This document shows, in pieces, positions 54,525 through 61,921 of a stretch of 64,000 bases of DNA. Within the stretch, counting starts at the first letter, position 1. Each line of letters begins with the position of its first letter. This DNA is from Lysinimonas soli (GTDB taxonomy: Bacteria; Actinomycetota; Actinomycetes; Actinomycetales; Microbacteriaceae), in the NCBI RefSeq assembly GCF_042655435.1, contig NZ_JBHSMG010000005.1, positions 62,001-126,000 on the forward strand, written 5' to 3'. The notes beneath the pieces are model-generated. The model was not told where the DNA came from. It saw only the letters and a program-made list of their open reading frames with translations, and made no database searches. The translations under genes and the position numbers were made by a program.

Positions 54525-55538
54525 ATGCACGTGATGGCGCCACCCTCCCCCCACGGCTCCGGCCCCCACATGTCGGGCTCGATGTGGATGCCGACCGAGC
54601 CGCCGAGTTTGGCGCGGCTGATCGGCATCCACCTTCAACCCGTCCCCGTCGTCCCCGCGATCGCCATCGCACTGCTCGCTCTGTACGCGCTGGGCGTGGT
54701 CGTGCTGGCTCGGCGCGGCGACCGTTGGCCGGTCTCGAGGGTCGTCTGGTGGTGCGCCGGCGTGATCTCGATACTGGCGGTGACGGCGACCGGGCTGGAC
54801 GGCTACGGGATGGAGCTGTTCAGCGTCCACATGGTCCAGCACATGGTGCTCGGGATGCTGACGCCGCTGCTGCTGGTGATGGGGGCTCCCGTCACGCTCC
54901 TGCTGCGTTCGCTCTCGGGCGGTTCGCGACGTCAGGCGATCCGCAGATCTGTGCTCGTCGTCCTGCACTCGCGGGTGATGCGGACGCTGACGCACCCTCT
55001 CGTCATCGTCACGCTCTTCCTCTTCAGCCTCTACGGCTTGTACTTCACCCCGGTGTTCGACGCTCTGATGTCCACGATGTGGGGCCACAATCTGATGCTG
55101 CTCCACTTTGCGGCCGTCGGCGGCCTCTACTTCTGGGGTGTACTGGGGATCGACCCGGCGCCTCGCCCACGGCGCGAGATCGTCTCCGCACCCCTGCGCC
55201 GCGTGCTCGAGCTGACGGTCACTCTCCCCTTCCACGCATTCTTTGGTGTGGCGGTCATGATGTCGACGACGCTGATCGTCGGCTTCTACGCGCACCCGAT
55301 CGCAGGCTGGGGGATCCGGCCGTTGGCCGACCAGCAGACCGGCGGGGGGATCGCCTGGGCCTTCACCGAGATCCCCACCCTTGCGGTGCTCGGCATCCTC
55401 TTCTGGCGGGCGCAGCGCTCGGAGGCGCGGATGAACGCGCGAGTAGAGGCGCGAGCAAGGACCCGAGCGGATGACGAGCTCGGTGCCTACAACGCCTACC
55501 TCTCCCAGCTGTCATCACCCGGTGGAGGGTCGGAGTGA
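54525..55538 (+). CDS. Cytochrome c oxidase assembly protein CtaG-like (Caa3_CtaG)
   Basis: This 337-residue membrane protein has seven spans. The family signature is the His-rich span FSVHMVQHMVLGMLTPLLLVMGAP; others are LYFTPVFDALMSTMWGHNLMLLHFAAVGGLYFWGVLGIDP and FHAFFGVAVM. The histidines are candidates for copper or heme handling. Possible starts are ATG 54525, GTG 54531 and ATG 54534; the first is given. It overlaps the CcdA-like gene (GTGA), making a unit with CcdA and SCO-TlpA. Confidence 0.88.
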   Translation: MHVMAPPSPHGSGPHMSGSMWMPTEPPSLARLIGIHLQPVPVVPAIAIALLALYALGVVVLARRGDRWPVSRVVWWCAGVISILAVTATGLDGYGMELFSVHMVQHMVLGMLTPLLLVMGAPVTLLLRSLSGGSRRQAIRRSVLVVLHSRVMRTLTHPLVIVTLFLFSLYGLYFTPVFDALMSTMWGHNLMLLHFAAVGGLYFWGVLGIDPAPRPRREIVSAPLRRVLELTVTLPFHAFFGVAVMMSTTLIVGFYAHPIAGWGIRPLADQQTGGGIAWAFTEIPTLAVLGILFWRAQRSEARMNARVEARARTRADDELGAYNAYLSQLSSPGGGSE

Positions 55539-56362
55539 TTCAGTACGCCCTTCTCGTGGGCATGCTCGCCAGCCTCAATCCGTGTGGCGCGCCGCTGCTG
55601 CCCGCGTACCTGGGGCTGTTCTCGATGTCCGGCGACGACGAGCCGACGATCCACCGTGTTCACCGCGGCGTACAGGCAGGTTCGACGATGAGTCTGGGAT
55701 TTCTCGCCGTGTTCGTCGCCGTCGGGCTGCCGCTGTCGGCAATGGCTGCCGCGATCAGCGCGATCGGACCGGGAGCGATCGGGGTGCTCGGCATCGCCGT
55801 CATCGCCGTCGCCGTGCTCGGGCTGCGCGGTCGGGCGCTGCCCCTTCCCGGTCGATGGCTGAGGTTCCGCGGGGGACGCGGCACGGTCGCGATGTTCACG
55901 TTCGGCGCGCTTTACGCACTCGGGTCCCTCGGCTGCGAGCTGCCGCTGTTCCTCGCCGCAACTGGCGTGGCCTCGACGCGCGATGCCGTGACTGCGGTTG
56001 CCGCTACCATCGCCTACGGCGTCGGGATGGGCCTGATGGTCACGACTCTCAGCGTCATCGTCGCCCTCGTCGGCCGCAGCAGACGACTCCGGCTCCCAAC
56101 ACTCTGGGTCCGCCGGGCGGGGGCCGCCGTCGCCTTGGCGTCCGGGATCTACCTGCTGATCTTCGCGGCAGCGAAGATCTGGATGCCCTCGCTTGCGGCC
56201 ACGCTGAACGCGCCTATTGTGCAAGGCGAAGCCGGAGTCCAGCAGGCCATGTCCCTGTCGCCTCTGTGGTGGGCGACCGCATTCGCCGCGGTGATCGTCG
56301 CGGTCGCCGGCGTCACCGCTGCCGCTGCCGCGATCCGGGATCGAGGTCGTCGACATGTCTGA
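55535..56362 (+). CDS. CcdA/DsbD-type transmembrane thiol transporter
   Basis: This 275-residue protein has six or more spans. The redox cysteines are in span 1, SLNPCGAPLLPAY, and span 4, LGSLGCELPLFLA, the hallmark of CcdA. It carries electrons from cytoplasmic thioredoxin to extracytoplasmic thiols. GTG 55535 overlaps the CtaG stop, and its stop overlaps the SCO-TlpA start by 8 nt. The electron acceptor is most likely the fused thioredoxin-fold protein next to it. Confidence 0.9.
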   Translation: MIQYALLVGMLASLNPCGAPLLPAYLGLFSMSGDDEPTIHRVHRGVQAGSTMSLGFLAVFVAVGLPLSAMAAAISAIGPGAIGVLGIAVIAVAVLGLRGRALPLPGRWLRFRGGRGTVAMFTFGALYALGSLGCELPLFLAATGVASTRDAVTAVAATIAYGVGMGLMVTTLSVIVALVGRSRRLRLPTLWVRRAGAAVALASGIYLLIFAAAKIWMPSLAATLNAPIVQGEAGVQQAMSLSPLWWATAFAAVIVAVAGVTAAAAAIRDRGRRHV

Positions 56363-57512
56363 ACGACGATCCCGACCCCGAGTGCGAGTAGCGCCCTGGG
56401 TCTTCGCCGCCGCGGGAGGCGTCCTGGTCGTGGGCGTCCTGATCGCAGCCGCGCTGGGCGGCGCACCCGCTCCGTCCTTCGGCGCCGGCCTGTCGGAGGC
56501 GGACTCATCACTCGTCGAGCTTCAACAGACCTCGGCGCCGGCGCCGGACTTCTCATTGACCGATCAAAACGGGCATCACGTCGACCTGACCGAATTCCGC
56601 GGGCGACCCGTGGTGCTCACCTTCAACGACGACGAATGCACCGACCTGTGCACCCTGCTCGCCCAGGACGTGATCGCCGCCGACCAGGACCTGGGCGCCG
56701 ACGCCTCCAAGATCGCCTTCGTGTCGATCAACGCCAACCCCTTCCACACCGCGGTCGCCGACGTCCGCGGGTGGACTCGGCAACACGCCCTGGGTACGCT
56801 GCACAACTGGTATTACGGCACCGCATCGCGCGCCGGCCTCGCCGACATCGCGAAGCGCTACGGCTGCGACATCGAGGCCGACGCCGCCACGGGGACCGTG
56901 TCGCACTGCACCACCATCTACTTCATCGATCCCAGCGGGCAGGAACGCGCCATCGGGGGATTCGGGTCGGACTCCGCCAACACGAGGCCGTTCGCACGGG
57001 CCATGGCGCAGATGGCTGCGGACCTGGCCACCAGCACCATTCACGTCGCCGGCTCGCCGCTCGCGAACCCGGCAGGGCGGGGAACAGCCCTCGGGGACCG
57101 CGCCCCGTCGCTCACACTTCCCGAGCTGAGTGGGGATCCCTCGCCTCCCAGCCAAGGCGGCTACCGGGTGATCGACTTCTGGTCGAGTACCTGCTCCGCC
57201 TGCCGAACCGAACTCCCCGCCCTGGAGCGCGAGCACGTCGCGCTCGGGAGCGCTGTGGACTTCATCGGCGTGGACGTCGACGACACGGCCTCGGCCGGAC
57301 GGTCATTCACCGCGGCGGTCGGCGCTACGTTCCGATCGCTTCGAGATCCCGACGGCAGCACAGCCGGCACCTGGCAGGTGACCGGGCTCCCCTATCTGGT
57401 CATCGTCGACCCCCAGGGCAAGATCGTCGTCCGGCACCCCGGCGCGATGACCCAAGAACAGCTGGATTACATCCTCCGAGATCTCGACGTCGAGCTGGCA
57501 CCTGCCTCGTAA
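56355..57512 (+). CDS. SCO1/SenC-TlpA fusion, membrane-anchored thioredoxin-fold protein
   Basis: This 385-residue protein has an N-terminal membrane anchor (VFAAAGGVLVVGVLIAAALGG, residues 17-37) and two thioredoxin folds facing outside. The first (about 60-230) is SCO-like: copper-type cysteines in DDECTDLC and a late histidine in VSHCTTIYFIDPSG. The second (about 245-385) is TlpA/ResA-like with WSSTCSACRTELPAL (CxxC), and GLPYLVIVDPQG holds the cis-proline. SCO delivers copper to CuA of cytochrome oxidase and TlpA reduces such sites, so joining the two in one chain is logical. It lies behind CcdA and CtaG. Confidence 0.85.
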   Translation: MSERRSRPRVRVAPWVFAAAGGVLVVGVLIAAALGGAPAPSFGAGLSEADSSLVELQQTSAPAPDFSLTDQNGHHVDLTEFRGRPVVLTFNDDECTDLCTLLAQDVIAADQDLGADASKIAFVSINANPFHTAVADVRGWTRQHALGTLHNWYYGTASRAGLADIAKRYGCDIEADAATGTVSHCTTIYFIDPSGQERAIGGFGSDSANTRPFARAMAQMAADLATSTIHVAGSPLANPAGRGTALGDRAPSLTLPELSGDPSPPSQGGYRVIDFWSSTCSACRTELPALEREHVALGSAVDFIGVDVDDTASAGRSFTAAVGATFRSLRDPDGSTAGTWQVTGLPYLVIVDPQGKIVVRHPGAMTQEQLDYILRDLDVELAPAS

Positions 57513-57626
57513 CCCCGACCACCATCTGCCGGTACGAAACCACGCCCCGCGGCCAACCGCCGCTACTGATCCCCTGCCTGACCCCAGGCGCACAACATGC
57601 CGCATCACGGCGACAGAGGAACGACC

Positions 57627-59588
57627 ATGACAAACAGCACAGCACGACCCCGCGCCCGGTGGGTTCTCTCGATCACCGACCGGATCGCGGGCGGCCTGCG
57701 AGGCTCCCGCTTCGGACTGTTCGGGATCGCCGTCGCCGTGGGCGTCGCATCCGGCATCGGGGCGGTCGTCTTCAGAAACCTGATCTCCTTCCTCACCTGG
57801 CTTGTCACCGGCCAGTCCGAGTTCGGGCAGGACGGGTATGTCGGCAGTTCGCATCTGCCGTGGTTGGGGCTCGGCTTCTTCGTTCTCGTTCCGGTCGTCG
57901 GCGGCGTCATCTACGGGCCGTTGGTCTACCGATTCGCACGTGAGGCCCGCGGGCACGGCGTGCCCGAAGTGATGATCGCGGTCGCCGAGAACGGCGGCCG
58001 CATTCGACCCCAGGTTGCTGTCGTCAAGGCACTCGCCTCCGCCCTGACCATCGCCACCGGCGGATCGGTGGGGCGGGAGGGCCCGATCGTGCAGATCGGT
58101 TCTGCTCTGGCCTCCGGCCTGGGGCAGTGGATTCGGATGCCCGAGAATCGCATGCGCATCCTTGTCGCCTGCGGCGCGGGGGGAGGCATCGCCGCCACAT
58201 TCAACGCACCGATCACCGGGGTCTTCTTCGGCGCCGAGATCATCTTGCGCGAGCTCTCTGTCGAGGCGATGTTCGCGGTCATGCTGTCGGCGATGGTCGC
58301 CGATGCGGTGGCCATCCCCTTTCTCGGAGATCACCCCTTCCTCACCGGCTTCCCCTCCGGAATCACGCTGCACAATCCGAGCAACTACCTGCTGATCGCC
58401 GTGCTTGCCGTGCTCGCGGCGCTCATCGGCCTCCTGTTCAAGACCGTCCTCTACAAGATGGAAGATCTCTGGGACCTGATCTGGAAAGGCCGCCCCGAGT
58501 GGGCTCGTCCCGCTGTCGGCGGCCTGGTGCTCGGCCTCCTCCTCTTGGCACTGCCCCAGATGTACGGGGTCGGGTATCCGGTGATGTTCAAAGCCATCGC
58601 CGGCGACTACACCCTCTGGTTCCTCCTGATCCTGGTGGTAGGCAAGATGCTGGCAACCAGTCTCACTCTCGGTATCGGCGGATCGGGAGGGATCTTCGCG
58701 CCGTCCCTGTTCATCGGCGTCACCTCCGGAATGGCATTCGGCGTCACGGTCGACAAGTTGTTCGGACCCGCAGCAGGCAACCCAGCCCTCTACGCCGCCG
58801 TCGCCATGGGCGCCGTGTTCACCTCGGCCGCGCGCGCACCACTGACCTCGCTCGCCAGCGTCGTCGAGATGACCGGCGACTTCACCCTGACCCTGCCGGT
58901 GATGCTGTCCGTCGCCATCGCCACCGCGGTCTCGCGGGGTCTGAGCTATGGCACGATCTACACCACGAAGCTGTTGCGCCGCGGGCAGGACATCGATCGT
59001 GCGGCACCCTGGCGAGCCTTCGCCGACCTGAAGGCCTCGGAAGCGATGAGACCGCTCGGGACTCGGCTGGATCTCGACCTCGCCCACCCAGGTGAAACCC
59101 CCGAACCCCTCGCTCTTCGCGGTCGAGTCCGGGTCAGCCACGATCCCCAAGCGGTGTTCGCCACAGAACCGCTGGTCGACGTTCTCCGCCAGGTCCGCGA
59201 GTACGGACGGGATGGACTCCCCGTCCTTTCCGAGGATGGCCGCCACATCGAAGGCTGGATCACAGATCAATCCGTGCTCGAGAAAGTGACTGAAGAACTC
59301 GGGGCTCCCGAATCACAGCCTGAACCCGATGAGGCGGCCGAAGCCACCATCGCACCGGCATCAGAGCGGGGCCAGCGCCCCTCCACGCCCCTTACCGGCT
59401 ACCTCATCGCGGAGCTGACGCTGGCGGCGGATGCGCCCGAGATCGGTCAGAGACTCGGTGCCGTCGCTTGGCCAGACGACCACATCCCGGTGTCGTTCGT
59501 GCGTGGAAATCGAATCGGAGTCCCGGACGCCGACATCGTGCTGAAAGCAGGCGACAGAGTCAACCTACTCGCCCGCAGCGGTCGCTGA
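57627..59588 (+). CDS. ClC-type chloride channel/transporter with CBS and TrkA-C-like tail
   Basis: This 653-residue protein has a ClC membrane domain (about residues 20-450) with filter motifs GSVGREGPIVQIGSA (the gating glutamate present) and GSGGIFAPSLFIGV. A cytoplasmic part follows with one CBS-like segment (about 500-570, VDVLRQVREYGRDGLPVLSEDGRHIEGWITD) and a C-terminal TrkA-C/RCK-C-like end (IPVSFVRGNRIGVPDADIVLKAGDRVNLLA). Ligand or ion control is likely. ATG 57627 has AGAGGA upstream. Last cargo gene before the IS element. Confidence 0.9.
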   Translation: MTNSTARPRARWVLSITDRIAGGLRGSRFGLFGIAVAVGVASGIGAVVFRNLISFLTWLVTGQSEFGQDGYVGSSHLPWLGLGFFVLVPVVGGVIYGPLVYRFAREARGHGVPEVMIAVAENGGRIRPQVAVVKALASALTIATGGSVGREGPIVQIGSALASGLGQWIRMPENRMRILVACGAGGGIAATFNAPITGVFFGAEIILRELSVEAMFAVMLSAMVADAVAIPFLGDHPFLTGFPSGITLHNPSNYLLIAVLAVLAALIGLLFKTVLYKMEDLWDLIWKGRPEWARPAVGGLVLGLLLLALPQMYGVGYPVMFKAIAGDYTLWFLLILVVGKMLATSLTLGIGGSGGIFAPSLFIGVTSGMAFGVTVDKLFGPAAGNPALYAAVAMGAVFTSAARAPLTSLASVVEMTGDFTLTLPVMLSVAIATAVSRGLSYGTIYTTKLLRRGQDIDRAAPWRAFADLKASEAMRPLGTRLDLDLAHPGETPEPLALRGRVRVSHDPQAVFATEPLVDVLRQVREYGRDGLPVLSEDGRHIEGWITDQSVLEKVTEELGAPESQPEPDEAAEATIAPASERGQRPSTPLTGYLIAELTLAADAPEIGQRLGAVAWPDDHIPVSFVRGNRIGVPDADIVLKAGDRVNLLARSGR

Positions 59589-59671
59589 AGGACACCCGCC
59601 TCGCCGCTCTCCAAGCGACACCAAGGTCAACGACTGGTCGAGCCCAGCCAGACAACTGCCGTCTCCCCACG

Positions 59672-59694
59672 TGATTCGCCCTGGGTTTGGTTCC
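59672..59694 (+). repeat. IS3 left inverted repeat
   Basis: Starts TGATTCGCCC and ends GGTTTGGTTCC. It matches the complement of 60955-60977 at 22 of 23 positions (G/T difference after TGATTC). Confidence 0.88.
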
Positions 59695-59717
59695 GCTTCG
59701 TTTAGGAGGATGGAGCT

Positions 59718-60032
59718 ATGCCACGTCAGTATCCGCCGGAGTTCAGGCGGCGCGCGTTGCGGCTGTTGAACGAGGCCCCGCCCGATTACGAGACGGAGTT
59801 CGAAGCGATCCGTCAGGTCGCGTCCACGCTCGGTGTGAGCACTGAGGCGCTGCGCAAGTGGCGCCGGTCGTCGGAGATCGATGCGGGTGAGCGGCCCGGG
59901 ATGACTACTCTCGAGCATGCCGAGTTGCGGCGGTTGAAGAAGGAGAACGCGGAGCTGCGGCGCGCGAACGAGATCTTGAAGGCTGCGTCGGCTTTTTTCG
60001 CCGCGGAACTCGACCGCCCCACGGCGAGATGA
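59718..60032 (+). CDS. IS3-family transposase orfA (HTH)
   Basis: This 104-residue protein has the IS3 N-terminal HTH (YPPEFRRRALRLLNE ... VASTLGVSTEALRKWRR) and a leucine-zipper-like helix (HAELRRLKKENAELRRANEILKAASAFF). It binds the IS ends and dimerises. AGGAGG precedes the ATG at 59718. It ends TGA 60030-60032 overlapping orfB's ATG, and the U UUU UUC at 59993-59999 lies 30 nt before. Confidence 0.93.
   Translation: MPRQYPPEFRRRALRLLNEAPPDYETEFEAIRQVASTLGVSTEALRKWRRSSEIDAGERPGMTTLEHAELRRLKKENAELRRANEILKAASAFFAAELDRPTAR
59993..59999 (+). promoter_or_regulatory. Programmed -1 frameshift site (U UUU UUC)
   Basis: In the orfA frame the codons are GCT TTT TTC, giving the canonical X XXY YYZ heptamer. 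A -1 slip continues through RRGTRPPHGE into MIAFIDL of orfB without a stop, producing the OrfAB transposase. Confidence 0.8.
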
Positions 60033-60955
60033 TCGCTTTCATCGATCTGGTGAAGGACCGTTTCGGGGTCGAGGCCACCTGCCGTGTGCTGAACACGACG
60101 GACAGTGGGTTCATCACGGCTCGCGGCTATCGCGCGGCGAAGACGCGCCCGCCGTCAGCGAGGCGCCGCTCGGACGAGCTGCTCGGGACCGAGATCGCCC
60201 GGCTGCACAAGGCGAACTACGGCGTCTACGGGGTCCGGAAGATGCACCGCGCCATGTTGCGGAAAGGATGGTTGCTCGGCCGGGATCAAACCGGCCGAAT
60301 CATGCGGGATCTGGGCCTTCGCGGTGTGAAACGGGGCACGAAGGTGTTCACCACCCACGCAGATCCGGCCGGCATGCGGCCCACCGATCTGGTGGAGCGG
60401 CGTTTCGTTGCCGACGCTCCTTGCCGGCTCTGGGTCGCGGACATCACCTACGTCCGCACCTGGTCCGGGTTCGCCTACGTCGCGTTCGTCACCGATGTGT
60501 TCTCCCGCAAGATCGTGGGCTTCAACGTCGCCTCGACCCTGAAAGCGGACATCCTGCCGTTGCAGGCCCTCGACATGGCGGCATTCGCTGCCGGCGGGGA
60601 CCTGACCGGGCTGACGCACCACTCCGACCACGGATCGAACTACATGTCGCTGGTCTACACGGATCGGATCGTCGAACTCAGCGCGACCCCCTCGACCGGA
60701 ACCGTCGGCGACAGCTACGACAACGCTCTCGCCGAGGCCGTCAACGGTCTCTACAAGACCGAACTGATCCGCCGCCGCGGCCCCTGGCGAACCGTCGAAC
60801 AGGTCGAACTCGCGACGCTGGAATGGGTCTGGTGGTGGAACAACGAACGCCTCCACGGCGAACTGAACTACCGCACCCCAGAAGAAGTCGAGGCGCAGCA
60901 CTACGCTGACCTCGAATCACCGAGCCTGGCAACCGCCAGCCACGGAAAACCCTAG
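60029..60955 (+). CDS. IS3-family transposase orfB (DDE integrase domain)
   Basis: This 308-residue rve-type catalytic domain has an N-terminal HTH_21 (ANYGVYGVRKMHRAMLRKG). The DDE residues are in WVADITYV (D), THHSDHGSNY (D) and DNALAEAVNGLYKTEL (E), with the lysine/arginine after. No disabling mutation is visible. It can start at ATG 60029 or, for transposition, be made as the frameshift fusion with orfA. Confidence 0.95.
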   Translation: MIAFIDLVKDRFGVEATCRVLNTTDSGFITARGYRAAKTRPPSARRRSDELLGTEIARLHKANYGVYGVRKMHRAMLRKGWLLGRDQTGRIMRDLGLRGVKRGTKVFTTHADPAGMRPTDLVERRFVADAPCRLWVADITYVRTWSGFAYVAFVTDVFSRKIVGFNVASTLKADILPLQALDMAAFAAGGDLTGLTHHSDHGSNYMSLVYTDRIVELSATPSTGTVGDSYDNALAEAVNGLYKTELIRRRGPWRTVEQVELATLEWVWWWNNERLHGELNYRTPEEVEAQHYADLESPSLATASHGKP

Positions 60956-60977
60956 GAACCAAACCCAGGGAGAATCA
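60955..60977 (-). repeat. IS3 right inverted repeat
   Basis: Begins GGAACCAAACCC and ends GAATCA. It is the inverted copy of 59672-59694 with a single mismatch. Confidence 0.88.
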
Positions 60978-61023
60978 CCCATCACCCGAATGCCAAACGG
61001 CACCAATCAGGCGACGTAACACA

Positions 61024-61077
61024 TCTTCAGTGGAGCCACCTGAGAGAATCGAACTCTCGACCTATTCATTACGAGTG
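61024..61077 (-). repeat. Right att-like repeat inside tRNA-Thr
   Basis: Identical over 54 nt to 50735-50788. It covers tRNA positions from the anticodon loop to the CCA end and 7 nt beyond, a known crossover region for tRNA-specific integrases. Confidence 0.9.
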
Positions 61078-61106
61078 AATCGCTCTACCAACTGAGCTAA
61101 GGCGGC
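61031..61106 (-). tRNA. tRNA-Thr (anticodon CGT)
   Basis: The minus strand gives a full cloverleaf. The acceptor stem GCCGCCT pairs with AGGTGGC; the D loop is AGCTCAGTTGGTAGAGC; the anticodon arm is ATTCA-CTCGTAA-TGAAT with anticodon CGT; and the T arm is GAGAG-TTCGATT-CTCTC. The discriminator is T and CCA is encoded (61031-61033). It reads ACG threonine codons. Its 3' half is duplicated at 50735-50788. Confidence 0.97.
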
Positions 61107-61225
61107 GGGAGCCGAACGGATCGGCGCCGGGGAAAAGCATAACCGATCGGCGCATATCCGATTGGCGCGGCGAAGATGCCGTGCGGTCCGAGCGGTTGCC
61201 GGATGCCGCGCAGGCCCGGCCCGGC

Positions 61226-61870
61226 TCAGCGCGGGACGAGCGTGCCGAGCACGACGTGCAGCTCGTCGAACGAGTCGCGCAGCCGCTCGAGCATCGAGTC
61301 GCCGTCGCTCGCGCTTTCGGCCCAGCGGCGCCAGGCGTGGTGCACCGCCGCCAACCCGACCATCATGGTCAACTGCGCCCGGCTGTGCAGCCGTTCCGGA
61401 TCGAGGGCCAGGCTCGGGTCGTCGTGCGCGAGGCGGCGTTGCACGACCGAGACCAGCTGCTCTTCGAAGGCACGGAACGACTGCATCCGCATTGCCGACA
61501 ACTCGGGATGCGTCGAGACCACGCTCTTGCGCAAACGGATCAGCTCGAGGTCGCTGAAGGCCAGCTCGGCGGTCGACATGAACATCGTGCCGAGATCGCG
61601 GATGACATCGCCCGTGCCTCTGGAGACGAACTGCTCGATCGCCTCATCGGAAGGCAACGTGGGACCCTCGCCGACCAGCGCCTCCTCTTTGGAGGGGAAG
61701 TAGTTGAAGAAGGTTCGCGGCGAGATATCGGCCACGCGGCTGATCTCATCGACGGTGACGTTCTCGAGTCCACGTTCGGCCACGAGGCGCAGGGCCGCCA
61801 CGAGGATCGCACGACGGGTCGCCAGGCGCTTGCGCTCACGCAGCCCGGGTTCGGTCGCGACATCCGTCAT
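61226..61870 (-). CDS. TetR-family regulator
   Basis: This 214-residue regulator has the HTH at about residues 18-62 (ATRRAILVAALRLVAERGLENVTVDEISRVADISPRTFFNYFPSKEEAL) and a helical C-terminal domain of the MftR/TetR_C type (VRDLGTMFMS..). It lies outside the island, after the tRNA. No adjacent same-strand partner is close; the upstream gene is a TAP-type hydrolase ending 51 nt away. The ligand is unknown. Confidence 0.92.
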   Translation of the reverse strand: MTDVATEPGLRERKRLATRRAILVAALRLVAERGLENVTVDEISRVADISPRTFFNYFPSKEEALVGEGPTLPSDEAIEQFVSRGTGDVIRDLGTMFMSTAELAFSDLELIRLRKSVVSTHPELSAMRMQSFRAFEEQLVSVVQRRLAHDDPSLALDPERLHSRAQLTMMVGLAAVHHAWRRWAESASDGDSMLERLRDSFDELHVVLGTLVPR

Positions 61871-61921
61871 GGTTCTATTGTTGCATGGACTGCAAGTTTC
61901 TGCCGCGTCATCCGGTGGCGG

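Larger units (their letters stand above)
59672..60977 (+). mobile_element. IS3-family insertion sequence
   Basis: The element is about 1.3 kb, with 23-bp ends 59672-59694 and 60955-60977 that are inverted copies differing at one base. Both start TGATTC and include CCCTGGGTTTGGTTCC. It contains orfA and orfB in the -1 relation and a slippery site, so it looks complete. No matching direct repeat is seen at the ends (ACG left, CCC right), so the target duplication has been lost or was never formed. It sits inside the island, 46 nt from the right att repeat. Confidence 0.9.
50735..61077. mobile_element. tRNA-Thr-bounded genomic island, about 10.3 kb
   Basis: A 54-nt stretch at 50735-50788 is identical to 61024-61077. 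The right copy is the 3' half of the tRNA-Thr(CGT) gene plus CCA and 7 nt of flank; the left copy is an orphan. This is the classic footprint of a tyrosine-recombinase element inserted at a tRNA 3' end and leaving the gene intact. Between the copies are 10,289 bp of accessory genes (redox enzymes, regulators, CtaG/CcdA/SCO-TlpA, ClC channel, IS3). No integrase or excisionase gene is seen, so the island is probably immobile or mobilised in trans. Confidence 0.85.

Noticed and set aside
50992..61077. Prophage interpretation of the island
   Set aside because: No capsid, tail, terminase, lysis or phage repressor gene is present; cargo is metabolic and regulatory.
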